Assembly (NCBI RefSeq): GCF_001542415.1
Contig: NZ_LNCU01000121.1
Span: 1-39,307 of the forward strand
Source of the DNA: Bradyrhizobium macuxiense
GTDB lineage: Bacteria; Pseudomonadota; Alphaproteobacteria; Rhizobiales; Xanthobacteraceae
Reading direction: 5' to 3'
DNA length: 39,307 bases
Made by a program: the position numbers and the translations under genes. Shown piece by piece: positions 30,901 to 38,380 of this stretch. How positions within the stretch are numbered: position 1 is the stretch's first letter; the number at the start of each line of letters is the position of its first letter. The notes below the pieces were generated by a model. That model was not told the DNA's origin, did no database searches, and worked only from the letters and a program-made list of their open reading frames with translations.

Positions 30901-33900
30901 CTTCGCGCGCCACGCTGGTGACCTGTTCGGCGAAGGTCGCGAGCGTCTCCGTCATGTTGTTGATGGTGTCGGCGAGCGCCGCCACCTCGCCTTTCGACTT
31001 CACGGTCAGGTTCTGCTTCAGGTCGCCGTCGGCGACCGCGGTCACCACCTTGACGATGCCGCGCACCTGCTCAGTGAGGTTCGCCGCCATGACGTTGACG
31101 GTGTCGGTGAGGTCCTTCCAGGTGCCGGCGACGCCGCGCACCTCGGCCTGGCCGCCGAGCTTGCCCTCGGTGCCGACTTCGCGCGCCACGCGCGTCACTT
31201 CGCCGGCGAAGGCATTGAGCTGGTCGACCATCGTGTTGATGGTGTTCTTCAGCTCGAGGATTTCGCCCTTCACATCGACCGTGATCTTGCGCGACAGGTC
31301 GCCGCGTGCCACCGCGGTTGTGACTTCGGCGATGTTGCGGACCTGCGTGGTCAGGTTCGCAGCCAGCAGGTTGACGTTGTCGGTGAGGTCCTTCCACGTG
31401 CCGCCGACGCCGGGCACCACGGCCTGGCCACCCAGCCGCCCTTCGGTGCCGACCTCGCGCGCGACGCGTGTCACTTCGGCTGCGAACGAGCGGAGCTGCT
31501 CGACCATCGTGTTGAGGGTGTCCTTGAGCAGCAGGATCTCGCCGCGCACGTCCACCGTGATCTTCTTCGACAGGTCGCCGCCGGCGATCGCGCTCGCGAC
31601 CTCGGCGATATTGCGGACCTGCGCCGTCAGGTTCGACGCCATGAAGTTGACGTTGTCGGTCAAATCCTTCCAGGTGCCGGCGACGCCGGGCACTTCGGCC
31701 TGGCCGCCGAGCTTGCCCTCGGTACCGACCTCGCGCGCCACGCGCGTCACCTCGCCGGCGAACGCGTTGAGCTGGTCCACCATCGTGTTGATGGTGTTCT
31801 TCAGCTCGAGGATTTCGCCCTTCACGTCGACCGTGATCTTGCGCGACAGGTCGCCGCGCGCCACGGCGGTGGTCACCTCAGCGATGTTGCGGACCTGCGC
31901 CGTCAGGTTGCCCGCCATCGAGTTGACGTTGTCGGTCAGATCCTTCCACGTGCCCGCGACGCCGGGCACGTTGGCCTGGCCGCCAAGGCTGCCGTCGGTG
32001 CCGACCTCGCGCGCCACGCGCGTCACCTCACCCGCGAAGCGGTTGAGCTGGTCGACCATGGTGTTCAGCGTTTCCTTCAGCTGCAGGATTTCGCCGCGCA
32101 CGTCGACCGTGATCTTGCGCGACAAGTCGCCGCCCGCGATCGCGGTCGCGACTTCCGCGATGTTGCGGACCTGCGCCGTCAGATTGCCGGCCATCGAGTT
32201 GACGCTGTCGGTGAGATCCTTCCACGTGCCGGCAACGCCGGGCACTTCGGCCTGGCCGCCGAGCTTGCCGTCGGTGCCGACCTCGCGCGCCACGCGCGTC
32301 ACTTCGCCCGCGAACGCATTGAGCTGGTCGACCATTGTGTTGAGCGTTTCCTTCAGCTGAAGGATTTCGCCCGACACGTTCACTGTGATCTTCTTCGATA
32401 GGTCGCCCTTCGCCACCGCGGTCGCGACATCCGCGATGTTGCGGACCTGCGCGGTCAGGTTCGACGCCATCGAGTTGACGCTTTCGGTCAGGTCCTTCCA
32501 GGTGCCGGCGACGCCGCGCACATTGGCCTGGCCGCCGAGCTTGCCCTCGGTGCCGACCTCACGCGCCACTCGCACCACCTCGCCTGCAAAGGCGTTGAGC
32601 TGATCCACCATGGTGTTGATGGTGTCCTTCAGCTCGAGGATTTCGCCGCGCACGTCCACCGTGATCTTCTTGGACAAGTCGCCACCGGCGACCGCGGTCG
32701 TCACCGCGGCGATGTTGCGAACCTGCGCGGTCAGGTTCGACGCCATGAAGTTGACGTTGTCGGTCAGGTCCTTCCAGGTGCCGGCGACGCCGAGCACGTT
32801 GGCCTGACCGCCGAGCTTGCCTTCGGTGCCGACTTCGCGCGCCACGCGCGTCACTTCGGACGCAAAGGCATTGAGCTGGTCGACCATGGTGTTGAGCGTC
32901 TCCTTCAGCTGAAGGATCTCGCCCGACACGTTCACGGTGATCTTCTTCGACAGATCTCCGCCCGCGATCGCGGTCGCGACGTCGGCGATGTTACGAACCT
33001 GCGCGGTCAGGTTCGACGCCATGAAGTTGACGTTGTCGGTCAGATCCTTCCAGGTGCCGGCGACACCGGGCACTTGGGCCTGGCCGCCGAGCTTGCCTTC
33101 GGTACCGACCTCGCGCGCCACGCGCGTCACTTCGGAGGCGAACGAGTTGAGCTGGTCCACCATCGTGTTGATGGTGTCCTTCAGCTCGAGAATCTCGCCG
33201 CGGACGTCGACCGTGATCTTGCGCGACAGGTCGCCGCGCGCCACGGCCGTGGTCACGTTGGCGATGTTGCGCACCTGGGCGGTCAGGTTGCCGCACATCG
33301 CGTTCACGGAGTCGGTCAGGTCCTTCCACGTGCCGGCGACGCCGGGCACGATCGCCTGGCCGCCGAGCTTGCCGTCGGTGCCGACCTCGCGCGCCACGCG
33401 CGTCACTTCGGATGCGAAGGAGCGCAGCTGATCGACCATCGTGTTGATGGCTTCCTTCAGCTGCAGGATCTCGCCGCGGACGTCGACCGTGATCTTCTTG
33501 GACAGGTCGCCATTGGCGACCGCGATGGTGACCTCGGCGATGTTGCGGACCTGGCCGGTCAGGTTGTTGGCCATCGAGTTGACGCTCTCGGTCAAGTCCT
33601 TCCAGACGCCGGTCACCTCCGGCACCTGAGCCTGGCCGCCGAGCTTGCCTTCGGTGCCAACCTCGCGGGCCACGCGCGTGACCTCGGAGGTAAAGACCGA
33701 GAGCTGCTTGATCATGGTGTTGACGATGTTGGCCGACTGCAGGAATTCGCCGCGCAGCGGCCTGCCCTCGACGTCGAGCTGCACGGTCTGCAGCAGGTCG
33801 CCCTGCGCCACCGCGGCAACCGCGCGCGTGACCTCGCGCGTCGGCCACAATAGATCGTCGATCAGGGTATTGACCGAGCTTTCCATGTCGGCCCAGGAGC

Positions 33901-34195
33901 CGCTCGCGAGCCCGAAATTGACGCGCTGGCGGGTCTGTCCCTCGCGGCCGACGACTTGACCGACACGCGCGAGCTGCTGCGCCATCCGCTCATTGGCCGC
34001 AGCGATCTCGTTGAAGGCGTCGGCGATCTTGCCCTCGATCGCAAGATAGTCGCCGCGCATGCGAACCGAAAAATCGCCGGCGCGCATCGCCTGCAGGGAC
34101 TGCAGCAGATCCTGCGAGGAATCGATTTTTCCGTTTGCTGGTTTGGCGCGACGACCATCGGTACGGGGGCGAGATGCGGAACCGAGATCGGCCAT
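27905..34195 (-). CDS. Giant soluble poly-HAMP hybrid histidine kinase (Nik1/Os-1-like)
   Basis: The 2096-residue protein has no transmembrane segment. A divergent HAMP-like lead (about 30-167) precedes eleven 92-residue HAMP-type repeats (168-1179), typically EVTRVAREVGTEGKLGGQA, GTWKDLTDNVN and NLTAQVRNIA. A GAF domain (about 1190-1340), a coiled coil (about 1345-1415) and HisKA with His1429 in SHELRTPLNS follow, then HATPase_c (DTGIGIPQD and GTGLGLAIS). Three receivers end the protein, with acceptor Asp1758, Asp1880 and Asp2027. The repeats closely resemble those of fungal group III kinases, which sense osmotic and fungicide stress through HAMP-stack conformations. AGGGGA before the ATG at 34195 fixes the start over an upstream ATG. 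The last receiver may pass phosphate to an unlinked HPt. Confidence 0.95.
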   Translation of the reverse strand: MADLGSASRPRTDGRRAKPANGKIDSSQDLLQSLQAMRAGDFSVRMRGDYLAIEGKIADAFNEIAAANERMAQQLARVGQVVGREGQTRQRVNFGLASGSWADMESSVNTLIDDLLWPTREVTRAVAAVAQGDLLQTVQLDVEGRPLRGEFLQSANIVNTMIKQLSVFTSEVTRVAREVGTEGKLGGQAQVPEVTGVWKDLTESVNSMANNLTGQVRNIAEVTIAVANGDLSKKITVDVRGEILQLKEAINTMVDQLRSFASEVTRVAREVGTDGKLGGQAIVPGVAGTWKDLTDSVNAMCGNLTAQVRNIANVTTAVARGDLSRKITVDVRGEILELKDTINTMVDQLNSFASEVTRVAREVGTEGKLGGQAQVPGVAGTWKDLTDNVNFMASNLTAQVRNIADVATAIAGGDLSKKITVNVSGEILQLKETLNTMVDQLNAFASEVTRVAREVGTEGKLGGQANVLGVAGTWKDLTDNVNFMASNLTAQVRNIAAVTTAVAGGDLSKKITVDVRGEILELKDTINTMVDQLNAFAGEVVRVAREVGTEGKLGGQANVRGVAGTWKDLTESVNSMASNLTAQVRNIADVATAVAKGDLSKKITVNVSGEILQLKETLNTMVDQLNAFAGEVTRVAREVGTDGKLGGQAEVPGVAGTWKDLTDSVNSMAGNLTAQVRNIAEVATAIAGGDLSRKITVDVRGEILQLKETLNTMVDQLNRFAGEVTRVAREVGTDGSLGGQANVPGVAGTWKDLTDNVNSMAGNLTAQVRNIAEVTTAVARGDLSRKITVDVKGEILELKNTINTMVDQLNAFAGEVTRVAREVGTEGKLGGQAEVPGVAGTWKDLTDNVNFMASNLTAQVRNIAEVASAIAGGDLSKKITVDVRGEILLLKDTLNTMVEQLRSFAAEVTRVAREVGTEGRLGGQAVVPGVGGTWKDLTDNVNLLAANLTTQVRNIAEVTTAVARGDLSRKITVDVKGEILELKNTINTMVDQLNAFAGEVTRVAREVGTEGKLGGQAEVRGVAGTWKDLTDTVNVMAANLTEQVRGIVKVVTAVADGDLKQNLTVKSKGEVAALADTINNMTETLATFAEQVTSVAREVGVEGRLGGQAAVPGAAGTWKDLTGNVNLLAANLTSQVRAIAEVATAVTKGDLTRSIQVDVRGEVAELKDNINTMIGNLRLTTERNTEQDWLKTNLARFTNMLQGQRDLATVGRLLLTELAPLMNAHMGVIYQVDNPENPQLRLLSAYASDSSNPHPQIIQFGEGLIGQCALDKRQRLVSDIPGDAMPVNSALMRIMPKNLVVFPVQFENQVKAVIELSSISSFTTSQVIFLEQLTDSIGIVLNSIEATMQTEALLKQSQQLAGELQTQQKELQQTNDQLEQKAQQLAERNVDVERKNQEIEQARRALEEKATELSLTSKYKSEFLANMSHELRTPLNSILILGQQLTENPDGNLTGKQVEFARTIHGAGTDLLNLISDILDLSKIESGTVTVDAEEILTSSLLETVGRPFRHEAETRHLSFSIDVDANLARSMVTDSKRLQQVLKNLLSNAFKFTAEGGVSLTVSAAVGGWSAEHPILNTAPAVVAFAVSDTGIGIPQDKQKLIFEAFQQADAGTSRKYGGTGLGLAISRELAGLLGGEIHLRSAPGRGSTFTLYLPLKYAGPSVGLRPHAQPLPMPHTAAPALQASSTQERTIEQLPDDRLNLEPGDTILLIVEDDPHYARVLIDLARDKGFKVLIANRGAEALDLAKQYQPTAVSLDVFLPDMLGWTVLSQLKHNPLTRHIPVQIITLDEDRQHALARGAFSFVNKPTTTEGVSAALSQIKEYAKPRRKRLLIVEDNAAEQLSIKELLGHEDIEIVTSATGAGALSALRENPCDCVVLDLRLPDMSGFEVLDQIRKDDRLSNVPVVVFTGRELSAEEDAELHTMARSIVVKGVESPERLLDETSLFLHRVITELPAAKQKMLEKLNSSDEDLIGKTALLVDDDARNIFALSSVLERRGMKVLTATTGHEAISLVESNPKIAIVLMDIMMPQMDGYQTIGAIRQNSAFTRLPIIALTAKAMKGDREKCLEAGASDYLAKPVNTEQLLLAIRMWLHR
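30659..33694 (-). repeat. Eleven tandem 276-bp repeats coding for HAMP units
   Basis: The block is exactly 11 x 276 bp with no indel between units. Neighbouring units are highly similar in DNA as well as protein (for example GGTCGACCATCGTGTTGATG and its variants recur every unit). The two C-proximal units (30659-31210) are the most divergent. Such an array is prone to unequal recombination and copy-number change. Confidence 0.95.
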
Positions 34196-34392
34196 GGAAT
34201 TTCCCCTGCGCGCTGGATGCAAATCCGAAGACTCGTGCGAGCCAGCGAAACCATAAGAATGACAGCTAGAGATCTAATCAAGCGAGAAAACGGTGATGAC
34301 TGATCTTGGTCAAGAAAGTGAACTAAGCCTGTTAATCGCAATCGAAAAACAAAGTTCCAATGCTCGGGAACGTATGCTGCTTGCGGTAACGA

Positions 34393-34575
34393 TTAGTCGC
34401 GCGCCGGCCAGGTTCGCCGGACCAATCGGACCCGCTCGATCCTGCCGCATGCCCCGCAGCGATATTGAAGGATGTCCTTGCCCCGGCTGTCGGGATAGCT
34501 GGTCTCGAGCCGCATCGTCCTGTCGCAGCTGACACAGGAGATCAGCGTCAGGAGCGGACTCCGATCGTCATTCAT
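34393..34575 (-). CDS. Small zinc-ribbon-like protein
   Basis: The 60-residue product (from MNDDRSPLLTLISCVSCDRT) has two CxxC pairs, CVSC and CGAC, about 30 residues apart, as in small zinc ribbons. The C-terminus is arginine-rich (RIERVRLVRRTWPARD). A longer reading from an ATG 24 codons upstream is possible. Function is unknown. Confidence 0.6.
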   Translation of the reverse strand: MNDDRSPLLTLISCVSCDRTMRLETSYPDSRGKDILQYRCGACGRIERVRLVRRTWPARD

Positions 34576-34744
34576 CGATGCCCGCGGTGGCGCGGTCGGA
34601 TCGGCAATCATTGCACTGGACAAGGCAACAGGATTTAACGTCACCACGAGAAAATGCCGATCTCGCAGCTCGGTTCCCGACCCGAAACCTCATTCCAGCG
34701 ATCAGAGCCGACATGGCCGGCGCCGCTCGGTTCAGCCGTGCAGA

Positions 34745-35050
34745 TCAGACCCGGGCGTTCGGACGGCTCGGTCCGGATTTGCCCTTCTCGAGCTTCGTCT
34801 TTGCGACGGGGCGATCGCCGTGGCTCCGGCTCAGGCGCTCGCGAACCGACGGCAGATGATCGCCACCGCCGGCGGCTTTCCAACGGCCGATCAGTTCGGT
34901 CACTTCGGCCCGCATCGCCATCAGTCGGTATGACGCCTCGCTGCAATCGAGGTCACGATTAACCTGATCCCGGATCGCGGCCTCGACCAGGGTCATCTCA
35001 GTTCGCAACATGCTGATCTTGCGACGAATTTCATTAATTTTGTTGTCCAT
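34745..35050 (-). CDS. Hypothetical coiled-coil protein
   Basis: The 101-residue product begins MDNKINEIRRKISMLRTEMT and continues as two heptad-patterned helices (to IGRWKAAGGG), then a basic tail (RERLSRSHGDRPVAKTKLEKG). The N-terminal half should form a helical hairpin or dimer. The ATG at 35050 is preferred over a TTG five codons upstream. It is divergent from the DUF3072-like gene across 61 bp that is AT-rich and may hold both promoters. Confidence 0.55.
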   Translation of the reverse strand: MDNKINEIRRKISMLRTEMTLVEAAIRDQVNRDLDCSEASYRLMAMRAEVTELIGRWKAAGGGDHLPSVRERLSRSHGDRPVAKTKLEKGKSGPSRPNARV

Positions 35051-35111
35051 GGCTTGTTGGAACAAAAATAGAACATATTGTCAAGTCACGACACGGCTAA
35101 CGAGGTGAAAT

Positions 35112-35312
35112 ATGGGCATGGCAGCACTGAGATTCGGTGGGATTGCGGAGCGCGTCGGCGGACAGATGACCCGCGCCCAGGGCCTTCGGCTGAGGAGCCT
35201 CGCGGAGGAGGCCTATCAGCCGATGCAGTACGCACGCGACCTGACCTTCGAGGAAGCCGAGCGGCGCATCAATGCCCTGAAGGCGGAGATTGCGCTGGCA
35301 GACTCCTTCTGA
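35112..35312 (+). CDS. DUF3072-like small protein
   Basis: The 66-residue product contains MTRAQGLRLRSLAEEAYQPM and then ARDLTFEEAERRINALKAEI. This is the two-part pattern (TxxQxxxLxxLxxEA, then LTxxEAxxxIxxL) of the DUF3072 family, small helical proteins of unknown function common in rhizobia. GAGGTG lies before the ATG. It is followed within 80 bp by another small hypothetical gene. Confidence 0.75.
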   Translation: MGMAALRFGGIAERVGGQMTRAQGLRLRSLAEEAYQPMQYARDLTFEEAERRINALKAEIALADSF

Positions 35313-35392
35313 GTCACCTGCCCTTGGCGGCGCCGGGCGACGCAGTTAGAGCTGTTCCCGTCGTTACCGTCCGCCCCCGGGGAGCCTCACAC

Positions 35393-35647
35393 GTGCAGGA
35401 ACTTGAGAAGCGATCGCCGCTCGCGTTCCCGATCGTGATGAAGGACGGGCGGATGCTCGAGACCGTCGGTGACGCCGCGGATTACCTGTCCAGGCTCAGT
35501 CTGGATCAGCGCGAGCGGTCGCACTGGAAGACGGTGATCATGATGTTCAACAACGCGATGCGCGAACCGCGTTATCTGAAGATCGCGACCATGAACCTCC
35601 GCTCGGCTCTTGTGTATGACCGGCTCGTCGACGACACCGGCCACTGA
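35393..35647 (+). CDS. Hypothetical protein, DUF982-like layout
   Basis: From a GTG the product has 84 residues: FPIVMKDGRMLETVGDAADY, LSRLSLDQRERSHWKTVIMM, then a helical end. The order of a short strand pair, a TVGxA helix and a long helix with a small-residue ending recalls DUF982 proteins of rhizobia. It also resembles the minus-strand protein at 35829-36086 (TVGxA, LS, and an ATxxLRxxLV ending), which suggests diverged relatives. GTG start assignment is uncertain. GGGGAG lies about 15 bases upstream. Confidence 0.55.
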   Translation: MQELEKRSPLAFPIVMKDGRMLETVGDAADYLSRLSLDQRERSHWKTVIMMFNNAMREPRYLKIATMNLRSALVYDRLVDDTGH

Positions 35648-35785
35648 CTGTGGTGTCACGGCTACAGCCGAATCATCAGCCGTTTCGTAAGCCGGTTTCC
35701 GTTATGGCCGCAAACAAGGTAACGGCGGTACACACCACGGTTAGGGGCTGATCGCGCTCCCACCGTTATCTGGGGCCGCCGCGGA

Positions 35786-35809
35786 GGGCCAACGCGGCCC
35801 ATTTCTTTT
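35786..35809 (+). terminator. Possible rho-independent terminator
   Basis: GGGCC-AACGC-GGCCC forms a 5-bp GC stem followed by ATTTCTTTT. The T tract is interrupted and the stem is short, so strength is uncertain. It lies downstream of the gene ending at 35647. Confidence 0.4.
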
Positions 35810-35828
35810 GAGCGCCTGCAAGCTCCCG

Positions 35829-36086
35829 TCAGAGCAATTTGGCGCGGACGAACAGCACGCGCAGCGCGTTGGTTGCCTGCACCGTCAACATGGCATTGTC
35901 GGCCGCCTTCTCGAGCGCAACGACGGCATCATCATGCAGCGAGCGGAATTCCATCCATTCGACCGCGCTGAGATTGCTGATGAAGCGATAGGCCTGGCCG
36001 ACCGTCGCGAGCGTCACCGTCTCGCCGTTCAACCGCACCTTGAATGTCGCCTTCAGTGGCGTGTCGGATTTTGATGGATCGCCCAT
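35829..36086 (-). CDS. Hypothetical protein
   Basis: The 85-residue product starts MGDPSKSDTPLKATFKVRLN and has GETVTLATVGQAYRFISNLS followed by a long helix ending ATNALRVLFVRAKLL. It shares layout with the plus-strand gene at 35393-35647. Function is unknown. It is divergent from the helicase gene across about 110 bp. Confidence 0.65.
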   Translation of the reverse strand: MGDPSKSDTPLKATFKVRLNGETVTLATVGQAYRFISNLSAVEWMEFRSLHDDAVVALEKAADNAMLTVQATNALRVLFVRAKLL

Positions 36087-36199
36087 GGCGCGGTTGTGTG
36101 CAATGCGCCGCGTCAATGTCAATCTAATTTCTGCGCCTCCCCCCGGCACATTGGCCCCAATCGTCGCGATGTCTGTTAGCGTCGGGTCGGGGGTGATTC

Positions 36200-38269
36200 G
36201 TGCCTGTTCCTGCCAACACAGCCTATCTGGATGCGCTCAATCCCGAGCAGCGCCGTGCAGTTGAGCATGGCGTCGGGACGGACGGAACCGTGGGCGTCCC
36301 GCTGCTCGTGATTGCGGGCGCCGGCTCGGGCAAGACCAACACCCTCGCCCATCGTGTCGCGCATCTGATCGTCGCCGGCGCCGATCCGCGACGCATCCTG
36401 CTGATGACCTTCTCGCGGCGCGCCGCCGCCGAGATGGCTAGTCGCGTCGAGCGCATCGCACGCCGCGTGCTCGGCGACCGGGCTTCAGTGATGACTGATG
36501 CGCTGAGCTGGGCCGGCACGTTTCATGGTATCGGCGCCCGGCTGCTGCGCGAATTCTCCGAGCGCATCGGGCTCGATCCCGCGTTCACAATCCACGATCG
36601 CGAAGACTCTGCGGACCTGATGAATCTGGTCCGCCACGACCTCGGCTTTTCCAGGACCGAAAGCCGCTTCCCCACCAAGGGCACCTGCCTCGCCATCTAC
36701 TCGCGTTGCGTGAACGCGGAGATGCCCATCGAAGCTGTGCTCGGCCAGTTCTTCCCCTGGTGCTCGGGTTGGGCCAACGAACTGAAGCAGCTGTTCGCCG
36801 CTTACGTCGAGACCAAGCAGCAGCAGAACGTGCTCGATTACGACGATCTCCTGCTCTACTGGGCGCAGATGGTTGCGGACGCGCCCCTGGCAGACGAGAT
36901 CGGCGCCCGCTTCGACCATGTCATGGTCGACGAATATCAGGACACCAACCGCCTGCAGTCCTCGATCCTGCTGGCGCTCAAGCCTGCCGGCCGCGGGTTG
37001 ACCGTCGTCGGCGACGACGCGCAATCGATCTATTCCTTCCGCGCCGCGACCGTGCGCAACATCCTCGACTTCCCGAAACAGTTCAGCCCAGCAGCAGCGA
37101 TCGTCACGCTCGACCGCAATTATCGGTCGACCGAGCCGATCCTGTCGGCCGCTAACGGCGTGATCTCCCTCGCCAAGGAACGCTTCACGAAGAACCTGTG
37201 GACCGACCGCACGTCGACGCGCAAGCCGCTCCTGGTCGCGATCCGTGATGAGGCCGATCAGGCCCGCTACATCGTCGAGCAGGTGCTGGCGACCCGCGAG
37301 GAAGGCGCGCTGCTGAAGCATCAGGCCGTGTTGTTTCGGACCTCCTCGCACAGCGGACCGCTGGAGGTCGAGCTGACTCGCCGCAACATTCCGTTCGTGA
37401 AATTCGGAGGCCTGAAATTCCTCGACGCCGCGCATGTCAAGGACATGCTGGCGCTGCTGCGCTTCGTCGCCAATCCGCGCGATCGTGTCGCGGGTTTCCG
37501 TATTCTGCACCTGTTGCCCGGCGTTGGGCCAGCTTCGGCGCAGCGCGTGCTGGACCGCATGGCCGAGGCCTCCGATCCGATCGCCGCGCTTGCCGCGCTG
37601 CCCTCACCGCCCCGCGCCGGCGCAGACTGGCGCCTGTTCGTCGAGGCGATCGAGAACCTCCGCTACTCGGAATGGCCGGTCGACATCGAGCGCGCGCGGC
37701 TTTGGTACGAGCCGCATCTCGACCGCATCCATGAGGACGGCGAGGCCCGCCGCGCCGACCTGATCCAGCTCGAGCAGATCGCCGCGGGCTATCCGTCGCG
37801 CGAACGCTTCCTGACCGAGCTCACGCTCGACCCGCCGGATGCAACCAGCGACCAGGCCGGTGTGCCGCTGCTGGACGAGGATTACCTGATCCTGTCGACG
37901 ATCCATTCGGCCAAAGGCCAGGAGTGGAAGTCCGTCTACGTTCTCAACGTCGTCGACGGCTGCATGCCGTCCGATCTCGGCGCCGGCACGTCAGCGGAAC
38001 TCGAGGAGGAACGCCGCCTGCTCTATGTCGCCATGACCCGTGCCAAGGACGATCTGCATCTGCTGGTGCCGCAGCGCTTCTTCGTCCATGGCCAGGCCGC
38101 CAAGGGCGACCGCCACATGTACGCCTCGCGCACTCGCTTCATCCCGGAAAAGCTGTTGCCGATGTTCGAACGCACCGTCTGGCCTCGCGCGGCTGCGTCA
38201 GGGCCTTCGTCGGCGAACCGCGCCCCGCCGATCGACATCCGCGCCAGGATGCGCGGCATGTGGCGCTGA
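36200..38269 (+). CDS. UvrD/Rep-family ATP-dependent DNA helicase
   Basis: The 689-residue superfamily 1A helicase starts at a GTG (MPVPANTAYLDALNPEQRRA, with the Q motif LNPEQRRAV). Walker A is AGSGKT (41-46), motif Ia MTFSRRAAAEM, motif II VDEYQDTN, motif III VVGDDAQSIYSFR, motif IV LDRNYRST, motif V TIHSAKGQEWKSVYV and motif VI LLYVAMTRAKDDL. All motifs are intact. It would unwind DNA 3'-5' in repair or replication restart. It is shorter in its C-terminal region than UvrD and has GVGPASAQRVLDRM, a helix-hairpin-helix-like segment. No partner gene is adjacent, so the pathway cannot be specified. Confidence 0.93.
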   Translation: MPVPANTAYLDALNPEQRRAVEHGVGTDGTVGVPLLVIAGAGSGKTNTLAHRVAHLIVAGADPRRILLMTFSRRAAAEMASRVERIARRVLGDRASVMTDALSWAGTFHGIGARLLREFSERIGLDPAFTIHDREDSADLMNLVRHDLGFSRTESRFPTKGTCLAIYSRCVNAEMPIEAVLGQFFPWCSGWANELKQLFAAYVETKQQQNVLDYDDLLLYWAQMVADAPLADEIGARFDHVMVDEYQDTNRLQSSILLALKPAGRGLTVVGDDAQSIYSFRAATVRNILDFPKQFSPAAAIVTLDRNYRSTEPILSAANGVISLAKERFTKNLWTDRTSTRKPLLVAIRDEADQARYIVEQVLATREEGALLKHQAVLFRTSSHSGPLEVELTRRNIPFVKFGGLKFLDAAHVKDMLALLRFVANPRDRVAGFRILHLLPGVGPASAQRVLDRMAEASDPIAALAALPSPPRAGADWRLFVEAIENLRYSEWPVDIERARLWYEPHLDRIHEDGEARRADLIQLEQIAAGYPSRERFLTELTLDPPDATSDQAGVPLLDEDYLILSTIHSAKGQEWKSVYVLNVVDGCMPSDLGAGTSAELEEERRLLYVAMTRAKDDLHLLVPQRFFVHGQAAKGDRHMYASRTRFIPEKLLPMFERTVWPRAAASGPSSANRAPPIDIRARMRGMWR

Positions 38270-38380
38270 CCACCCAAAAAGAATTGTCAGAAGGGGCGGA
38301 ACGACCCCGCCAACATGGTGTTTGAGCGAGGTTCGTAATCGGCAAACGACGATCCCCGACGGCTTCGACGCGTGGTCCTG

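Noticed and set aside
29645..32401. 918-codon plus-strand ORF across the HAMP repeats, and other long antisense frames there
   Set aside because: It is a mirror frame of the repeated kinase gene in GC-rich DNA. It is repetitive because the sense strand is repetitive and has no recognisable domain.
30659..33694. Regular repeats considered as CRISPR or satellite DNA
   Set aside because: The 276-bp period is in frame and codes continuously for HAMP units. There are no spacers.
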